Part shown: one piece after another, positions 33,341-43,849 of the stretch
Layout of the letters: each line of letters begins with the position of its first letter
Numbering within the stretch: position 1 is the first letter of the stretch
Assembly (NCBI GenBank): GCA_030704615.1
Contig: CM060732.1
Location: 39,971,053 to 40,035,052, forward strand
Source: Takakia lepidozioides
Taxonomy: Eukaryota > Streptophyta > Takakiopsida > Takakiales > Takakiaceae
Length of the DNA: 64,000 nt
Direction of reading: 5' to 3'
Notes under the pieces: generated by a model
What the model was told of the DNA's origin: nothing
The model's database searches: none
What the model saw: only the letters and a program-made list of their open reading frames with translations
Position numbers and translations under genes: made by a program

Positions 33341-34856
33341 GGCTGATCCTGCTGAGTTCTTCTCAGAGAAGTGCAAGGCAGGAGCTTCCTCCTGTCCTCA
33401 ACAAAAATATGTTTCCTGACCCATTTCTCTTACCCTCCCTGGAATCCATTTTTTGGCTCCTGGTGGATGCATGATGCTATGGATCATCATAGCAGGTTTA
33501 TCTGCAGCCAGATTTCATCTAACTGGTGCTTGGGAGTGATTCAACATCCTTTCAGCAGTGCTAGTTCACAATCTGACTTCCAAACAGCAAATCCAGTCAA
33601 TTGTCTCTGCCAATAGCAAGTGTGTGCAATCCAGCACAACAGATGGGGTGGATGGGCAAAGGGACCTGCCATTGGCTGCTGTTACACCTTACTGCCACAG
33701 GGCATCCCTCCATTGCCTGCATCTTATCATGGGTAGCAAGATTTTCACTTTGCTGAAAGGGTAAATATCCAGAAGAGATAAAATCAAACTCCCGTCAATC
33801 CTGTGCAACCATCCATCATATCCATGCCATCATATCCATGCCATCATACCTCCACATGCATGATGGACCCACCCTACCCATGCTGTTTTGTGGGGTGTCT
33901 TTGTTTGTTGAATCTGGCTCCATTACTCATCCAGTTAATGGAGCTACAAAGAGATCTCCCACACCAACAGAGACACAGGATACTTTTTTCCTCACAAATG
34001 TCCAAGCAAAATGGATTGGTCAAAAATGGGTTTCTTTCAGGAGGTTGAAGACCTTGAGGAGGGAGGAAGGTGAATTCCTTTCAGGTTTCAAACATTCTGC
34101 AGCCCACAGTTTTTGTACAGAATTCTGGATACTTTTGTTGCACCTTAGCGACTAACTTGCATGATAAGATAGTCTTCACTAAGGCAGAATGGACATGCCC
34201 AAGCAGGCAAGAAGCTTGTACTTCGAAGCATTTTGCACAAGTGCCGTAACTTCAATGAAGCTTGGAAGTTTTATTGGGTCGAAGTCTTCAATTCCGAGTA
34301 GAGAAGGTATGAGTGAAGTGGAAGTCCTTCTGGGGGTGTTCATGCTTTTTGAACCCACACCTACTCTCTCGGCTGTGAGACATTCTTTAACCCTTTGGCA
34401 TGTGTGCACGCCTACTTGCAAATGAAGAGGGTCTCATGACACTCAAGGTTGGTCTCTTGAGACTTTTCCTGCAGCAGTTCCATGATCACGATGGAGTAAA
34501 CACAAAGGTGCAGTACCAAAAAAGTTCACATTGCTGTGCCAGCTTTCACCAGTCATGTCCGATTCTACACATTATATGGAGTTTTTGCAGTTGACATTTG
34601 TCTCCGAGGTCTCCAAAGTCCGGTAAAAATCAAAACTGAACTATTCCGCAGTCTGACTCCTGAATAATGAGTCAAATGAAGTTCTTCCTACAACCAGAAT
34701 GTGGAGCTTTGCAATCCTTTCCCTGGTCCGTGACTGTACAGAACCAATCTATGTCGATTTCCTCAAGCACTGATATAGTACAAGCCATAGGACTAAAAAT
34801 CTATTGCCAGTGACAAAAAATACAGGCTCTTGCCCCTTGATGCACTCCTGGAGGCT
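33341..34856. other. Intergenic between LHCA4 and AIPP1-like genes
   Basis: The LHCA4 promoter lies at the left end and the AIPP1-like 3' flank at the right. A small direct repeat (CCATCATATCCATG) is doubled near 33,810-33,845. No other gene is recognised. Confidence 0.35.
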
Positions 34857-35808
34857 TCACTTGACAGGAAGTCCATAGGCCCTTTTCAATTGGTTAACAA
34901 AACCTTTGTTTTCAGCAATAAGCTTGTACTTTTTGTGAACATCCATGGCAAATCTCTCATGCTTCCTATCCAGGTCCTCTTCAGAAGACTTCTGCAGCTG
35001 TGCATTACAAATCACACCGTCAAAGCATTTCCTTCCCATACTTTGTAGCCCCAATTTTCCCCACCCTACCTCTGGCACAACTGGAGACAACCACAAAACG
35101 GCACTAACCTGACAGAGTGAGTTCAACCTGTAGTATATTCTTGTCTTTTCCACTGCATAAGATATTCAAGATCCCTCACTCCTCCAACCGTCGACTCAAC
35201 AAAACAGAGATGGCATTGCTGGGGATTAGTCGAACGCGAAAAAACTTCGAAACCTTAAACCCTAAACTACGAATCCCAATGAAATTGGATACCTTCACCA
35301 GATAAGCAACCTGCTCGGCATGTTTACGTGCGAGATTGCGCCGCTTGAACAAGTAAGGACCATCGGGATCTTTCATATCCACGAACTTCACGCATATCGG
35401 CCGCTTGCGTATTCGCAGCGGATGATCCAAAAACATGGCCTCAGTGGCCATCTTGGCACATACAGGTCGCGGCATACCTCCGAGCATGAACAGATAATCC
35501 CTCAACTCCTCCACCACAGCAGCCGCTGCCTTGGGTTTCTCCATCTCCACAATTGCGCACCCAATGGATTTCATGTCATTGGGATTCTTCAGAAACTTCA
35601 CTGACTGCACCCCGCCAAACTGCCCCAGCGCCGCTGTGAGCACGCTCTGATCCACGGACGGGGACATGTTATCCAGCAGCACACTCCTGGCCACTATCCG
35701 CTTGAGCTCGTGACCTTTCTCCTCCATGGAAGCATCTTCTGGAAATTGCAGCCGCCCATTCTCCCACTCCTCTTCGGGCCTGCTCCAATCCCACCACGCC
35801 TTGGCCAT
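34857..35808 (-). CDS. AIPP1: RRM-domain protein related to ASI1-immunoprecipitated protein 1 (AIPP1/EDM3)
   Basis: In Arabidopsis AIPP1/EDM3 joins ASI1 and EDM2 to help transcripts read through heterochromatin-containing introns, affecting polyadenylation choice. Exons on the minus strand are 35808-35293 and 34997-34857, with a GT-AG intron, giving 218 residues. The N-terminal PEEEWENGRLQFPED matches the family opening as I remember it. An RRM-like fold follows at about residues 35-120 (RSVLLDNMSPSVDQSVLTAA, then FGGVQSVKFL and GCAIVEMEKPKAAA). Next come GMPRPVCAKMA and a charged helical tail (SSEEDLDRKHERFAMDVHKK). The start is the first ATG and is preceded by a CT-rich leader. Family assignment rests on recognition and was not searched. 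It appears intact. Confidence 0.85.
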
Positions 35809-36059
35809 CCTTCACACGCACTCCCTCTCTCACCCAATCTATCTATGTCGCCCCACTGCTCTGAACAATGCTGCATCCATGCCAATGCTGCGGCAATCCA
35901 CAATGTCTTTCACTCCTACTCTCGCTCCCTCTCTCTCTGTGTAGTCGGGCAGATGAACAATGTCATGGCACGAAGGTCACTGGCAAGGGAAGGGCCTCAA
36001 GAAAATCTCACGCAAGACTGGATAACAGGAATGGAGCTCACAATCACCTGGTATGTTTT

Positions 36060-36215
36060 TGTTTTTATTTTATTTTATTGTTACCCCAAAGGGCGTTGGC
36101 CATTTAGTTTATTAGAGGGGAAAAAATTAAACCCCATTGATGTGATAAGGCATGAACACTATCCAATCTGTACGGTATGTGCACTATCCAATTGAGCTAC
36201 AAATAGAACAATATT
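36060..36215 (-). mobile_element. tRNA-derived SINE-like element
   Basis: Read on the minus strand, the element starts with TTTGTAGCTCAATTGGATAG, which fits a tRNA 5' region with a polymerase III A box (TAGCTCAATTGG). About 35 bases later a weak B-box-like GTGTTCATGCC follows. It then continues with CATCAATGGGGTTTAATTTT, GGCCAACGCC and an A-rich end (AATAAAATAAAATAAAAAC). The body words are repeated in a head-less copy at 2,012-2,076. It contains an internal duplication of ATTGGATAGTG. Confidence 0.6.
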
Positions 36216-36240
36216 GTTTTCTTTAATTGATTCTCTCTCC

Positions 36241-36248
<8 letters not shown>

Positions 36249-36281
<33 letters not shown>
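36249..36281. repeat. Poly(T) tract of about 33 bases
   Basis: A long uninterrupted T-run starts just after CTCTTTTTCTC. It may be a retroposon tail or simple expansion. Confidence 0.9.
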
Positions 36282-36282
<1 letters not shown>

Positions 36283-36420
36283 GTGAACAGGGAGAGTGAG
36301 TCCCTGATAGGTTTTCTCTTTTCTTTTTGTTTAATTATTTCATAAAAGGTTCTGTTAAATTGCAAGCACAAAAAAAAGAAAAACAATTTTATTTTATTTA
36401 TTTTATATATTGTTTTTGCA

Positions 36421-36645
36421 ATGGATTCTTCTTGGATGCGGCAAAACTCAAAACACATTTGGCATCTTTGGAAGATAAGATGCAAAAACACTTTCTCGGG
36501 GCGTACAACCACAATGACCATGCTTTCAAATATCTTCTATGACATGCAAACTAAGGCTAGAAAGGCAACGGTGAAAACGTGTGCAGATATCAACAGAGAC
36601 AGAAGGAATGCGGTTGCCATCCATGCATCATTCAATAACACCTAG
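36421..36645 (+). mobile_element. LINE remnant, second copy of the pol linker
   Basis: The plus-strand frame reads HIWHLWKIRCKNTFSG, then YDMQTKARKATVKTCADINR. This aligns residue by residue with the minus-strand LINE remnant at 3.1-2.9 kb (LWHIWKSRCAWTLG, then FDIQTEARKAWAKLSADI). It is a short fragment with no RT or endonuclease attached. Confidence 0.72.
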
Positions 36646-39600
36646 GGCCTCCATGGCCTCATCTGCTACAGCTGGCCATCGCAGGAACAGTGCCTCTAGA
36701 CCGACCTCCCTCCAGGTGCATGGCGAGACCATCGTGCCCCCTTGCACTCTATCCCCTTGCACTCTATCCCCTGAGTTCGAGCGCGACCTAAATTGGAAAC
36801 ATCTCAAGCCCTCCACAAGGCCTTGAAGGTGAATTATAGATAGATAGATCACAGCTACAATTTCAAAAGTCAAAGGTCTTTACTGACGTTCCCTTTTTGG
36901 TTTAAGCAAAGACCTTTTGGTTCGTCCCCAATGGACCATTATGTTTGAACATAGACACTAGCGTTTAAGTGGTCTTCTCGGGACTTGGTCCTTGGCAAGG
37001 TTCGTGGAGAACTCTCTTATAGAGGGTGACTGGTTTGTTATACACTAACTAGGGTGTGTGTGCCTTATGGTGCTTAAGGGGTTTTAATTATTTTATTTTT
37101 TTGTGTGCCTGGGAGTGTCACTCCAATTACTAACTCCAACTGATGTCATGAAACTATAAAAATACCAAAAAGGGTGACACTAGAAAGTGGAGTGAGACGG
37201 ATAGTGGTTACGTCACCGGACTGGCGTCGATCAGGCTGACGTAAGAATTCAGCAAGAAGATCATTGCACCTCACCATCACCATTTGCCACACCACACTCG
37301 AGGACATTCTAAAATCCTTAATAGTGAGTCCACAGGAAGACGTTGGGTATCATAGAAGAATATTCCAAATATTTCACATAGATTCCTCAACGAAATGAAA
37401 CCATGCTCACACGACAAACATCGCAAAACTACTAAAAAAAAATATATTAAAATCTCTACTCACGCGATAATACCCAGAATTGATTACGAAAATATGCTCT
37501 CTTGTGAAATTGTCTTTGCGATTTCTGTTTCAATTCTTTTTTTTCATTTTTTATTTTTTTTCTGCCAACGAAACTCTCCAAACTCAATATACATCATGTT
37601 TAGGAGACATTCGCCAGTGAACTCATGCCAACATGAGCATGCTCACATAGGGCCCACCCCCGAAAGGGGGCAGTAGCCACAAGGCGAAGTGGCTCTTAGT
37701 TACGCTGGCTACAGCCGGAGTCCTCTCTCTCTCTAAGCATGCTCACTCGAGCAAACCAAATATGAAAATGCACTCATGCGACCAAAACTGCGAAAATAAT
37801 TGAGAATGAGTTTTATCTGTAGCAAAACTATCATTGTGATTTTCAGTTTTTTTCTTTTCTTTTTGTTTTCTTTTTCCGTGAACGAACGGAACCCTCCTAA
37901 ACACAATGTATCTGAGTACTCTTCACATTTTTGTTTGAAGTACCATATGTTCACCTACTCCTATATTGATTGTGGTTAATAATCATAACACCCCCATGAC
38001 CGTGGTTTGTGCTCATGTAAACTTATGCTCGAGGATTCCATTAACCCGTGGAGTAAGACCAAGTGGGAAGGGTTTAAAGAGGCCTTGCATAAACTGATGA
38101 GATAGTACAATCAGATTGTAGGCTTGCATGAGGTTAAAGTAGCATGTGCGCAAGCTCACGCTTGAGTGAGAGTGTGCTCAAGTGAGCTTAAGATGATGTG
38201 TACCAAAAATTCCAAGAATTTTTTGAGATGATAATTAGGCGAACAAAAATGTGCTCACGCCATACGAAATGCGAAACCTTTCAAAATGTTTACTCACATG
38301 AGCACAAGCCACACAGTTGGAGCTTAGGGAATTTTCTGTTAGGGCCAATTCCTTAAACCATGCCTGATGATTATTTGTTGTATTTTTTATAAGTGATGTT
38401 GTCGCTGGTAGCAGTCCCTGATATGCTAAAGTAGTCACAGTTCTTTTAGTTTCGTCCATGAAATTGTTGAATTATGACCTCCCACAACAATCGCGTCAAA
38501 TTTTGTTAGTAAAATAAATGACCATGACGTAAAGTGACACCTCGTCAACAAAGATGTCATGATCCAGTTTTTCTTAATATAATCCTAGAAAATCTAGATT
38601 CTTGATATATTTCGGTGGCAAAACCCATGGTGTGCTTTATTACATTAAATTGTTGAATGAACTAATTGATTATTTGTGTGTTTGGATGGTGTTGATATTT
38701 GTGACTTTGTTTTCTCTACTATGTTATTCTTTTTCAAAATACCAATTTGTAAATATATGGACCTTGGAACTTGTAAATATATAATAAGTGAACCTATTTG
38801 CATGCAGGAACCTATGTTTGTTCTTCATATTCTATTTCCATGGAAACATGGGTGGCCTATTGCTGTTTTTTGTGCTCAGGCCTCTATTTTTCTGCGCTCA
38901 CATGAGTTGAGTTGTGCTCAGGTGAGCTCACGTTCTACCAACCCCCCTTACATTATTCCTATTGTTTTCAGTCTCTATTTCACTCACTCTTCTACGTGAT
39001 GGGACTTGCATGTTGGGGCAAGCCACTATGTTGGCAAGACTACGCAAAGGGTTCTTGCATATCACAGTGATACTCTCGTTTTGTGATTTATTTCAAGCCA
39101 TATGTATATGGAAGATTCCATTCATTCTTATAGATGAATACGAAAAAATATATTGATGAATGAGAACATAGTGATTCCTGGTCCACTGCAAATAAATAGT
39201 CTTATAAAATTGTTTGAGATCAGAGTTAGTCACACTGGTGAGCGAGCCTAGAATAGAATAAAAAGAATATCTTCATGTGCCAAAATTATGCAGTGCATGA
39301 AGTTAATTAGGGCTTTGTCTCTTGCAACTCAACACAAAGTACTTTGTGCTCTCATTATGTGTAGTGAAATTCCTTTTGCTTCTGCCCTCATCTAGCCTCC
39401 ACAACCTCCTCCAAGACAAACCTAACTAAGCGCGCTTTGATGAACCAGAGGCGGAGAGCTGTGAATTGTAGGTTTCAAGAAAAGGAGCCTAAACAAAATC
39501 AAATTGATTTGGAGAGCTCCACTTTGCGCCTTTGGCCATAGGGGCAGGATTTGTAATAAATGGGGTTTGTATAGGAGAAGGGCCTGAGTGGAGGGCCCTT

Positions 39601-39990
39601 CTCATGCGTAAAAGAATTGCCTGAGAATTCGCCCTCTATTTCTTTCCACCATCTTTATATTTCCAACCTACGTCACATCGTCGTGCTGGCAAAGCGAACG
39701 GTCATTTTGTCATTATTATATTTCGGCGCTCCATCATCATGATTTCTAGTGGTCCAAATTCATGTCACTTTTAGCAAGATGGTTGCTGTCCAGGGTTTGG
39801 AAGGTCCTTCCGCGAAGAAACTATGTGGAAATTTAGATATAGCTTCTTGTCTCCGGGATAAGTTTGGAACCACCTAGTACTCTAGACGTTGTTGCACAGT
39901 GCTCTTCTCTTGCTCTTGTATCGATCTCTCCTTCCTATAAGGCTCATTTGTTGAGTACAGTATCACCTCAGAGCGATTTGCTTGCGTCAG
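36646..39990. other. AT-rich repeat-laden region without recognised genes
   Basis: Two diverged direct copies of a segment of about 200 bp seem to lie at 37,395-37,610 and 37,740-37,915. Both run through a CGCAAAAC or GCGAAAAT word, a TTGTGAAATT or ATTGTGATTTTC word, a T-rich tract with TTTTCTG or TTTTCCG, then AACGAA and CTCCAAAC or CTCCTAAAC. A CT-microsatellite-ended repeat lies at about 37,640-37,735. No exon is recognised. Confidence 0.4.
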
Positions 39991-40084
39991 CTTAGTCTGC
40001 AGCTTGTTTGTCAATTCAAGCGTCTTCATCTCATGTTGTTCATTCAGGAAGATATTCACAAAAATCACAATGCTCCTACCTTCG

Positions 40085-41100
40085 ACATACTACATGTTTC
40101 TTAGGAGATCGGTGTTCACCGTGAGTCCACGGACAAATCTGATGTTCTAGGCAATACGAGCATCGATCTCACTGATACTCTTCATTTTGGTGCTGAGGAT
40201 ACTGAATCTGACGATGATGTTAATGACGATCCTGTTGAGTATAAGTTCGCTCCACTGACAGACGACTTTGTGAATGATGTCAATGATGAAGTCGCAAATA
40301 CTGAAGATCATCGAGCTTTTGATGTTCTTGACAATGACTCTCATGCAAAGCTAAAAATTCTCGATTTAGAGGACTGGACGAATCCTGAGGTAGACAGTGT
40401 GAATGCCAGAGGCCGCCGACGACGCAAGCATGCTGAGTTGTGGGCTCAAAATGCATTTGACTCATGGAGAGAATTCAAAGGATATGATACTTCCAAGACG
40501 ATAGTGGATCTTTCAGAGGTTAACAATGGAAAAGGTTTGGTCAATATGCTTGCGATGTTTATTCTTCAAGTCGCGAAAAAAGATGGATCGCTCTAGCCTC
40601 CCACAAGGTTTATGGATTGCTCCTTGATCTCTCTTTTTATAATTTCCTCTTTGCTTTATCTTTCTCTCATTTGTTCAGTGACTGATATATTGATTGATTG
40701 TGGCCATGTCTTTATGAACAACATCCAAAGTCTTGTCGAGCTATTGGACGCCTCATTCGGGCTCGCCAGGAACAAAGAATAGTTCAGTCTGGTCTTCCTA
40801 AGTGAAGTTTAACCTCTTTCAAGATGTGCGCTACTCTAAGGTCAGACTAGCGGGTGATGAGGCTCTAAGGCGGTCATCCAAAGCTGGTTTGGGAAGATCC
40901 GTAAAGAAGAGCGATGTTCTGACCAGGGAAGAAGAGATTATGATGTTAGCGCAACCTAAATGTCATCTAACAGCCCTGGCATGGGATGCAATGTAAGGTT
41001 CTCATATAACTTCTTCATACGGGCAACATCGGAGTTGCGTAAGGTCGGTGATTATGATTTCCAGCTTCTAAATCTTCCTATATGGCTTGATCTACGGTAA
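40085..41100 (+). pseudogene. Crypton/KCTD1-type tyrosine recombinase-derived gene, N-terminal part
   Basis: The plus strand gives an Asp/Glu-rich leader (FGAEDTESDDDVNDDPVEY), then RRRRKHAELWAQNAFDSWRE and a helix ending LQVAKKDGS. This is the layout of the SAM-like N-terminal domain of Crypton-derived proteins (ZMYM/QRICH1/KCTD1-like), where a KW-A-x-x-x-F-x-x-W core precedes KKDGSxY. The frame is broken at 40,594 by a stop where TAT-CCT-CCC would be expected. It resumes with GRLIRARQEQRIVQSGLP, VKFNLFQDVRYSKVR, SKAGLGRSVKKSDVLTREEE and FFIRATSELRKV, the last resembling catalytic box I with its arginine. The coding sense then ends at about 41,100. It is clearly degraded; assignment is by motif recognition only. 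Confidence 0.62.
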
Positions 41101-41289
41101 GATTTGTTTCCAGCTTTCTTTGAAGTCTTATCGAACTTATTGTCATGTATCTTTGTGCACAATGGAAACCATAAACTATGTATTGTTTTGAGCGACTGGA
41201 CCTTACCTGAAAAGCCATAGCCAAACATAAGAAAATATTCATAAATTACCGAAAATAAAATGAAACCGAACATATGTATGTACATACAT

Positions 41290-41878
41290 ACCTTAACCTT
41301 TTGGTACCTATCCCTCTCTTCGTCGAGCGGATCAGCAAATCGAACCGGCTTGCCATCAGGACGAACCTCTCCAGAGATTATCCTCTGAATTGCACGATCC
41401 TTAATACCCTCGGAACTTTGATCAAACTTGTTAAAATCCACACAGTGTGATGCAATTGCCATTAAATCGTAGAATCTTACTTTTTGTAGGACTTGTAATC
41501 CCTATGACTGGTCTGTAGCATCCCATCCTCCACTGGTACGTTTGCGTCTTGCATCCTACTAATACCAACAGACCTACCGGTTTTGTTGCTCAACACTTTT
41601 CCTACAAGTTCTGAGATCTCAAAGGTGAGTCTCTCAGTGTAAGATCTGAGCATATTGACTCCGACAGGGCATTTCGAGTACCACACATCGTCCTTATAAT
41701 TCCATTTGGAGCGAGGGTTTAGAAAAAACGGTTGCGGTCCTGCTTCTTTTCCTACAACAAGACGGTGATTTATAATCTGCATGTAAGTGTTTATGACATC
41801 GCTAGTAGGGCAATCCACTAGCTTCCGATGGGATTCGGCAGCATTCTCAAGACGGTTCTCATTCTCTAACACCTCCAT
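41290..41878 (-). pseudogene. Crypton/KCTD1-type tyrosine recombinase, catalytic part, in reverse orientation
   Basis: On the minus strand, 41,878-41,477 reads QPFFLNPRSKWNYKDDVWYS, then CPVGVNMLRSY, then NKTGRSVGISRMQDANVP, and finally TSHRDYKSYKK. This is the order of the middle and box II regions of Crypton-type recombinases (FFLxP, DVWYxxxPVG, NHSGRRTGISRM, TGHRDxKSY). The His of box II is Lys here (NKTGR), while Arg, the later His and the Tyr are present. After a frame break near 41,465 the tail continues (MAIASHCVDFNKFDQSSEG, DEERDRYQKVK) to a GT donor at about 41,292. The strand is opposite to the N-terminal part at 40.1-41.1 kb and to the tail at 41.9-42.3 kb. Confidence 0.62.
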
Positions 41879-41879
41879 G

Positions 41880-42260
41880 TGAGAAACTCATGATTGAAGC
41901 CGATGGACGGGCTGTTGTTTCTACGTCTTCTTTGTTTGCGGGCACAAACAAACCTGCCATTCATGGCTCTCTTTCTATGTGACCTTATGTTTCTCCTCAT
42001 AGTCTTCCTCGAAGATCTAGTCCGGAACCCTCTGCATGTTTCGATGATGATGTAGATTTATGGAAAAGTACCGATGGCCAATGTGCTCTTCAGTAGGAGA
42101 TGGAGAAATAATATAAAGATAAACTGCAGAACACTTTTGGAGCCAGCAGATCGCAACATGTTGGACATCAATTTCACAATATGAACACTGCAACATAACT
42201 CTCAATGTTGTAGATCTTGCTGTTGCAGCGGATTTCCTGAAGAACATGAATAATTCGACT
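41880..42260 (+). pseudogene. Probable C-terminal tail of the Crypton-type gene
   Basis: Directly after the inverted block the plus strand gives EKLMIEADGRAVVSTSSLFA, then SPEPSACFDDDVDLWKS, and after stops TFGASRSQHVGHQFHNMNTA. The low-complexity, His/Asn-rich end resembles the tails that follow the recombinase domain in Crypton-derived proteins. Several stops break it. The link to the recombinase is by position and composition, so it is weaker than for the other two parts. Confidence 0.35.
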
Positions 42261-43634
42261 TCTTGATTCGTAGCTATAGATTGCTGATCTGAGCTACATT
42301 CAAGCAGTAAATCATTTTGTACTCGATTCTCTGATTGAGATTTCATACAAAAGAATAAATCAAACATTGATGCTACTGTTCATTTGAAGACAATTTGCTT
42401 TCTCAATTTATCAACTTTCAAGATGCATAGTTTGGGCTCTCTTTTGGTCTGGTGATTCCCCCCCCCCACCCATGGTTATTTTTGCTCCCTTTTGTACTTA
42501 CTGTACAATGTTTACCAAGTATACTCTTTATTCGGTTTAGTGTGGGAGGGGGACCTGTCCTGGCAGCCAAGAAGCTTTTAAGAGATTCTCTGACAGAAAA
42601 CAGGCTGTGTATATTTTGCGAGCACAATGTTCCATCATCTTGATCGGCACGCATGCTGTGGAGATCCATTTGCAGGAGGTGGCATATTTGATTTATAGGA
42701 ACTAGTGTGATAAGTAGGGTTGGGGTGTTTGGTAGAGAGCTAGAGAGCTTGTGATGCAAATGCAAGCATACGGCTCCCTGGGACAATCAGACCAAGTTCA
42801 ATTGAATGAACACCAAAACGGGATTCTTGTCCAAGAAGTTGGGCTTGTGGGCTACCTTACATTCTGGCAGTATGGTAGATGTAGACCCTGTGAAGCAAGA
42901 CGCAGCCCCTATGAATTGGACTGAAAGTGAAATCTGGTTTGGACTTTGGACAACTACCAAAATGCCACCTCCATCTCAGAGCACGAGATGAGGTACTCAT
43001 GTTCCAATTCATTTAATACATTTCTCAACCGTCTTTCCCACCTCATTCTACAGTTGATGTCCAGTCTGCGGTGGAAGCATGTAGGATAGTAGATATCTTG
43101 CAGCATATTGATCTGTCATGGAACTCTGCTTGGCTTGAGTTTTGCCAAGCCAAGACCTCTGCGATTCTGTGGCAAATTCCCTGAGCAAATTGCCAGCACG
43201 GTCCTCAAAATCCCACAGTGGATGCATATTTTGGGGCAAATATTGCACCTGCAAAGTAATCACAATCAACATAGCAGTCTCACTTTCATTCTATCTGTGT
43301 TGCAGCTCTACAAATAGCAAACTTCATCATGCCTACTCACCAGAACTGCCGACGACTGAAGACAGTTAGCATTGTATGTGATTATAGAATGGGAGCATCA
43401 TGCATTCGATTTATACTACTGACGATTAAGTATCAACATTGGTAGGCCAACTTGTCAGAAAAGGTAGGCTACTGCTAGGAAGCCTTTAGAAACCTCTTCA
43501 GGAGCAAATTCTTGTAGATTCTGAGATGGAAAGAAGTTAACTAGGTCCGCAGGAGGCCCAAGGGACACAAAATTGCACAAAAGTAGGGAGATGAAATGTG
43601 CCCTGTATTGAGGAGAGTAGTAGTTGTAACATAC
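42261..43634. other. Intergenic with a dispersed repeat
   Basis: The segment 42,780-43,260 is a diverged copy of 56,695-57,100 (listed separately). Between 42,370 and 42,780 there is a C9 run at 42,462-42,470 and nothing I can assign. Confidence 0.4.
42780..43260 (+). repeat. Dispersed repeat, copy 1 (copy 2 at 56.7 kb)
   Basis: Shared words in the same order include GGGACAATCAGACCAAGTTC, AATTCTTGTCCAAGAAGTTG (GGATTC in copy 1), GATGTAGACCCTGTGAAGCA, ACCTCCATCTCAGAG, GGTACTCATGTTCC, GGTGGAAGCATGTAGGA and GAACTCTGCTTGGCTT. Copy 1 holds an extra stretch of about 100 bp near 43,140-43,245. Confidence 0.85.
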
Positions 43635-43794
43635 CAACAGTGTCATATATCACATCATAACGCTCTGGCATGTCAACGAAGTTTTGAGACTTGTAGTCGA
43701 TCACCAGGTCCGCCCCCAAGCTTTTTAAAAGATCCGCCTTAGAAGCACTTGCTGTGGCCGCCACAAAGGAGGCCTCGAAGACTTGCTTAGCCAC
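43635..43794 (-). pseudogene. Orphan exon of a zinc-type alcohol dehydrogenase / quinone oxidoreductase
   Basis: One exon-like block with good splice signals on both sides (acceptor TGACAG at its start, donor GTATGT at its end) encodes KQVFEASFVAATASASKADL, then LLKSLGADLVIDYKSQNF and ERYDVIYDTVG. This is the NAD(P)-binding Rossmann segment of medium-chain reductases of the quinone oxidoreductase or enone reductase type. I find no neighbouring exons for the catalytic N-terminus or the C-terminus on this strand. It is therefore probably a duplicated gene fragment rather than a working gene. Confidence 0.7.
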
Positions 43795-43849
43795 CTGTCA
43801 TGATTTTACACTTGTAGCACTTAGACGAGTATGATACGCGAAGGGTTTC

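Noticed and set aside
36150-36215. A genuine tRNA gene.
   Set aside because: Only the A-box region is tRNA-like. There is no acceptor stem pairing, anticodon arm or good B box, so a SINE head is a better explanation.
40147-40344. Minus-strand frames opposite the Crypton N-terminal part.
   Set aside because: The plus strand carries the recognisable domain; the opposite frames are low-information shadows.
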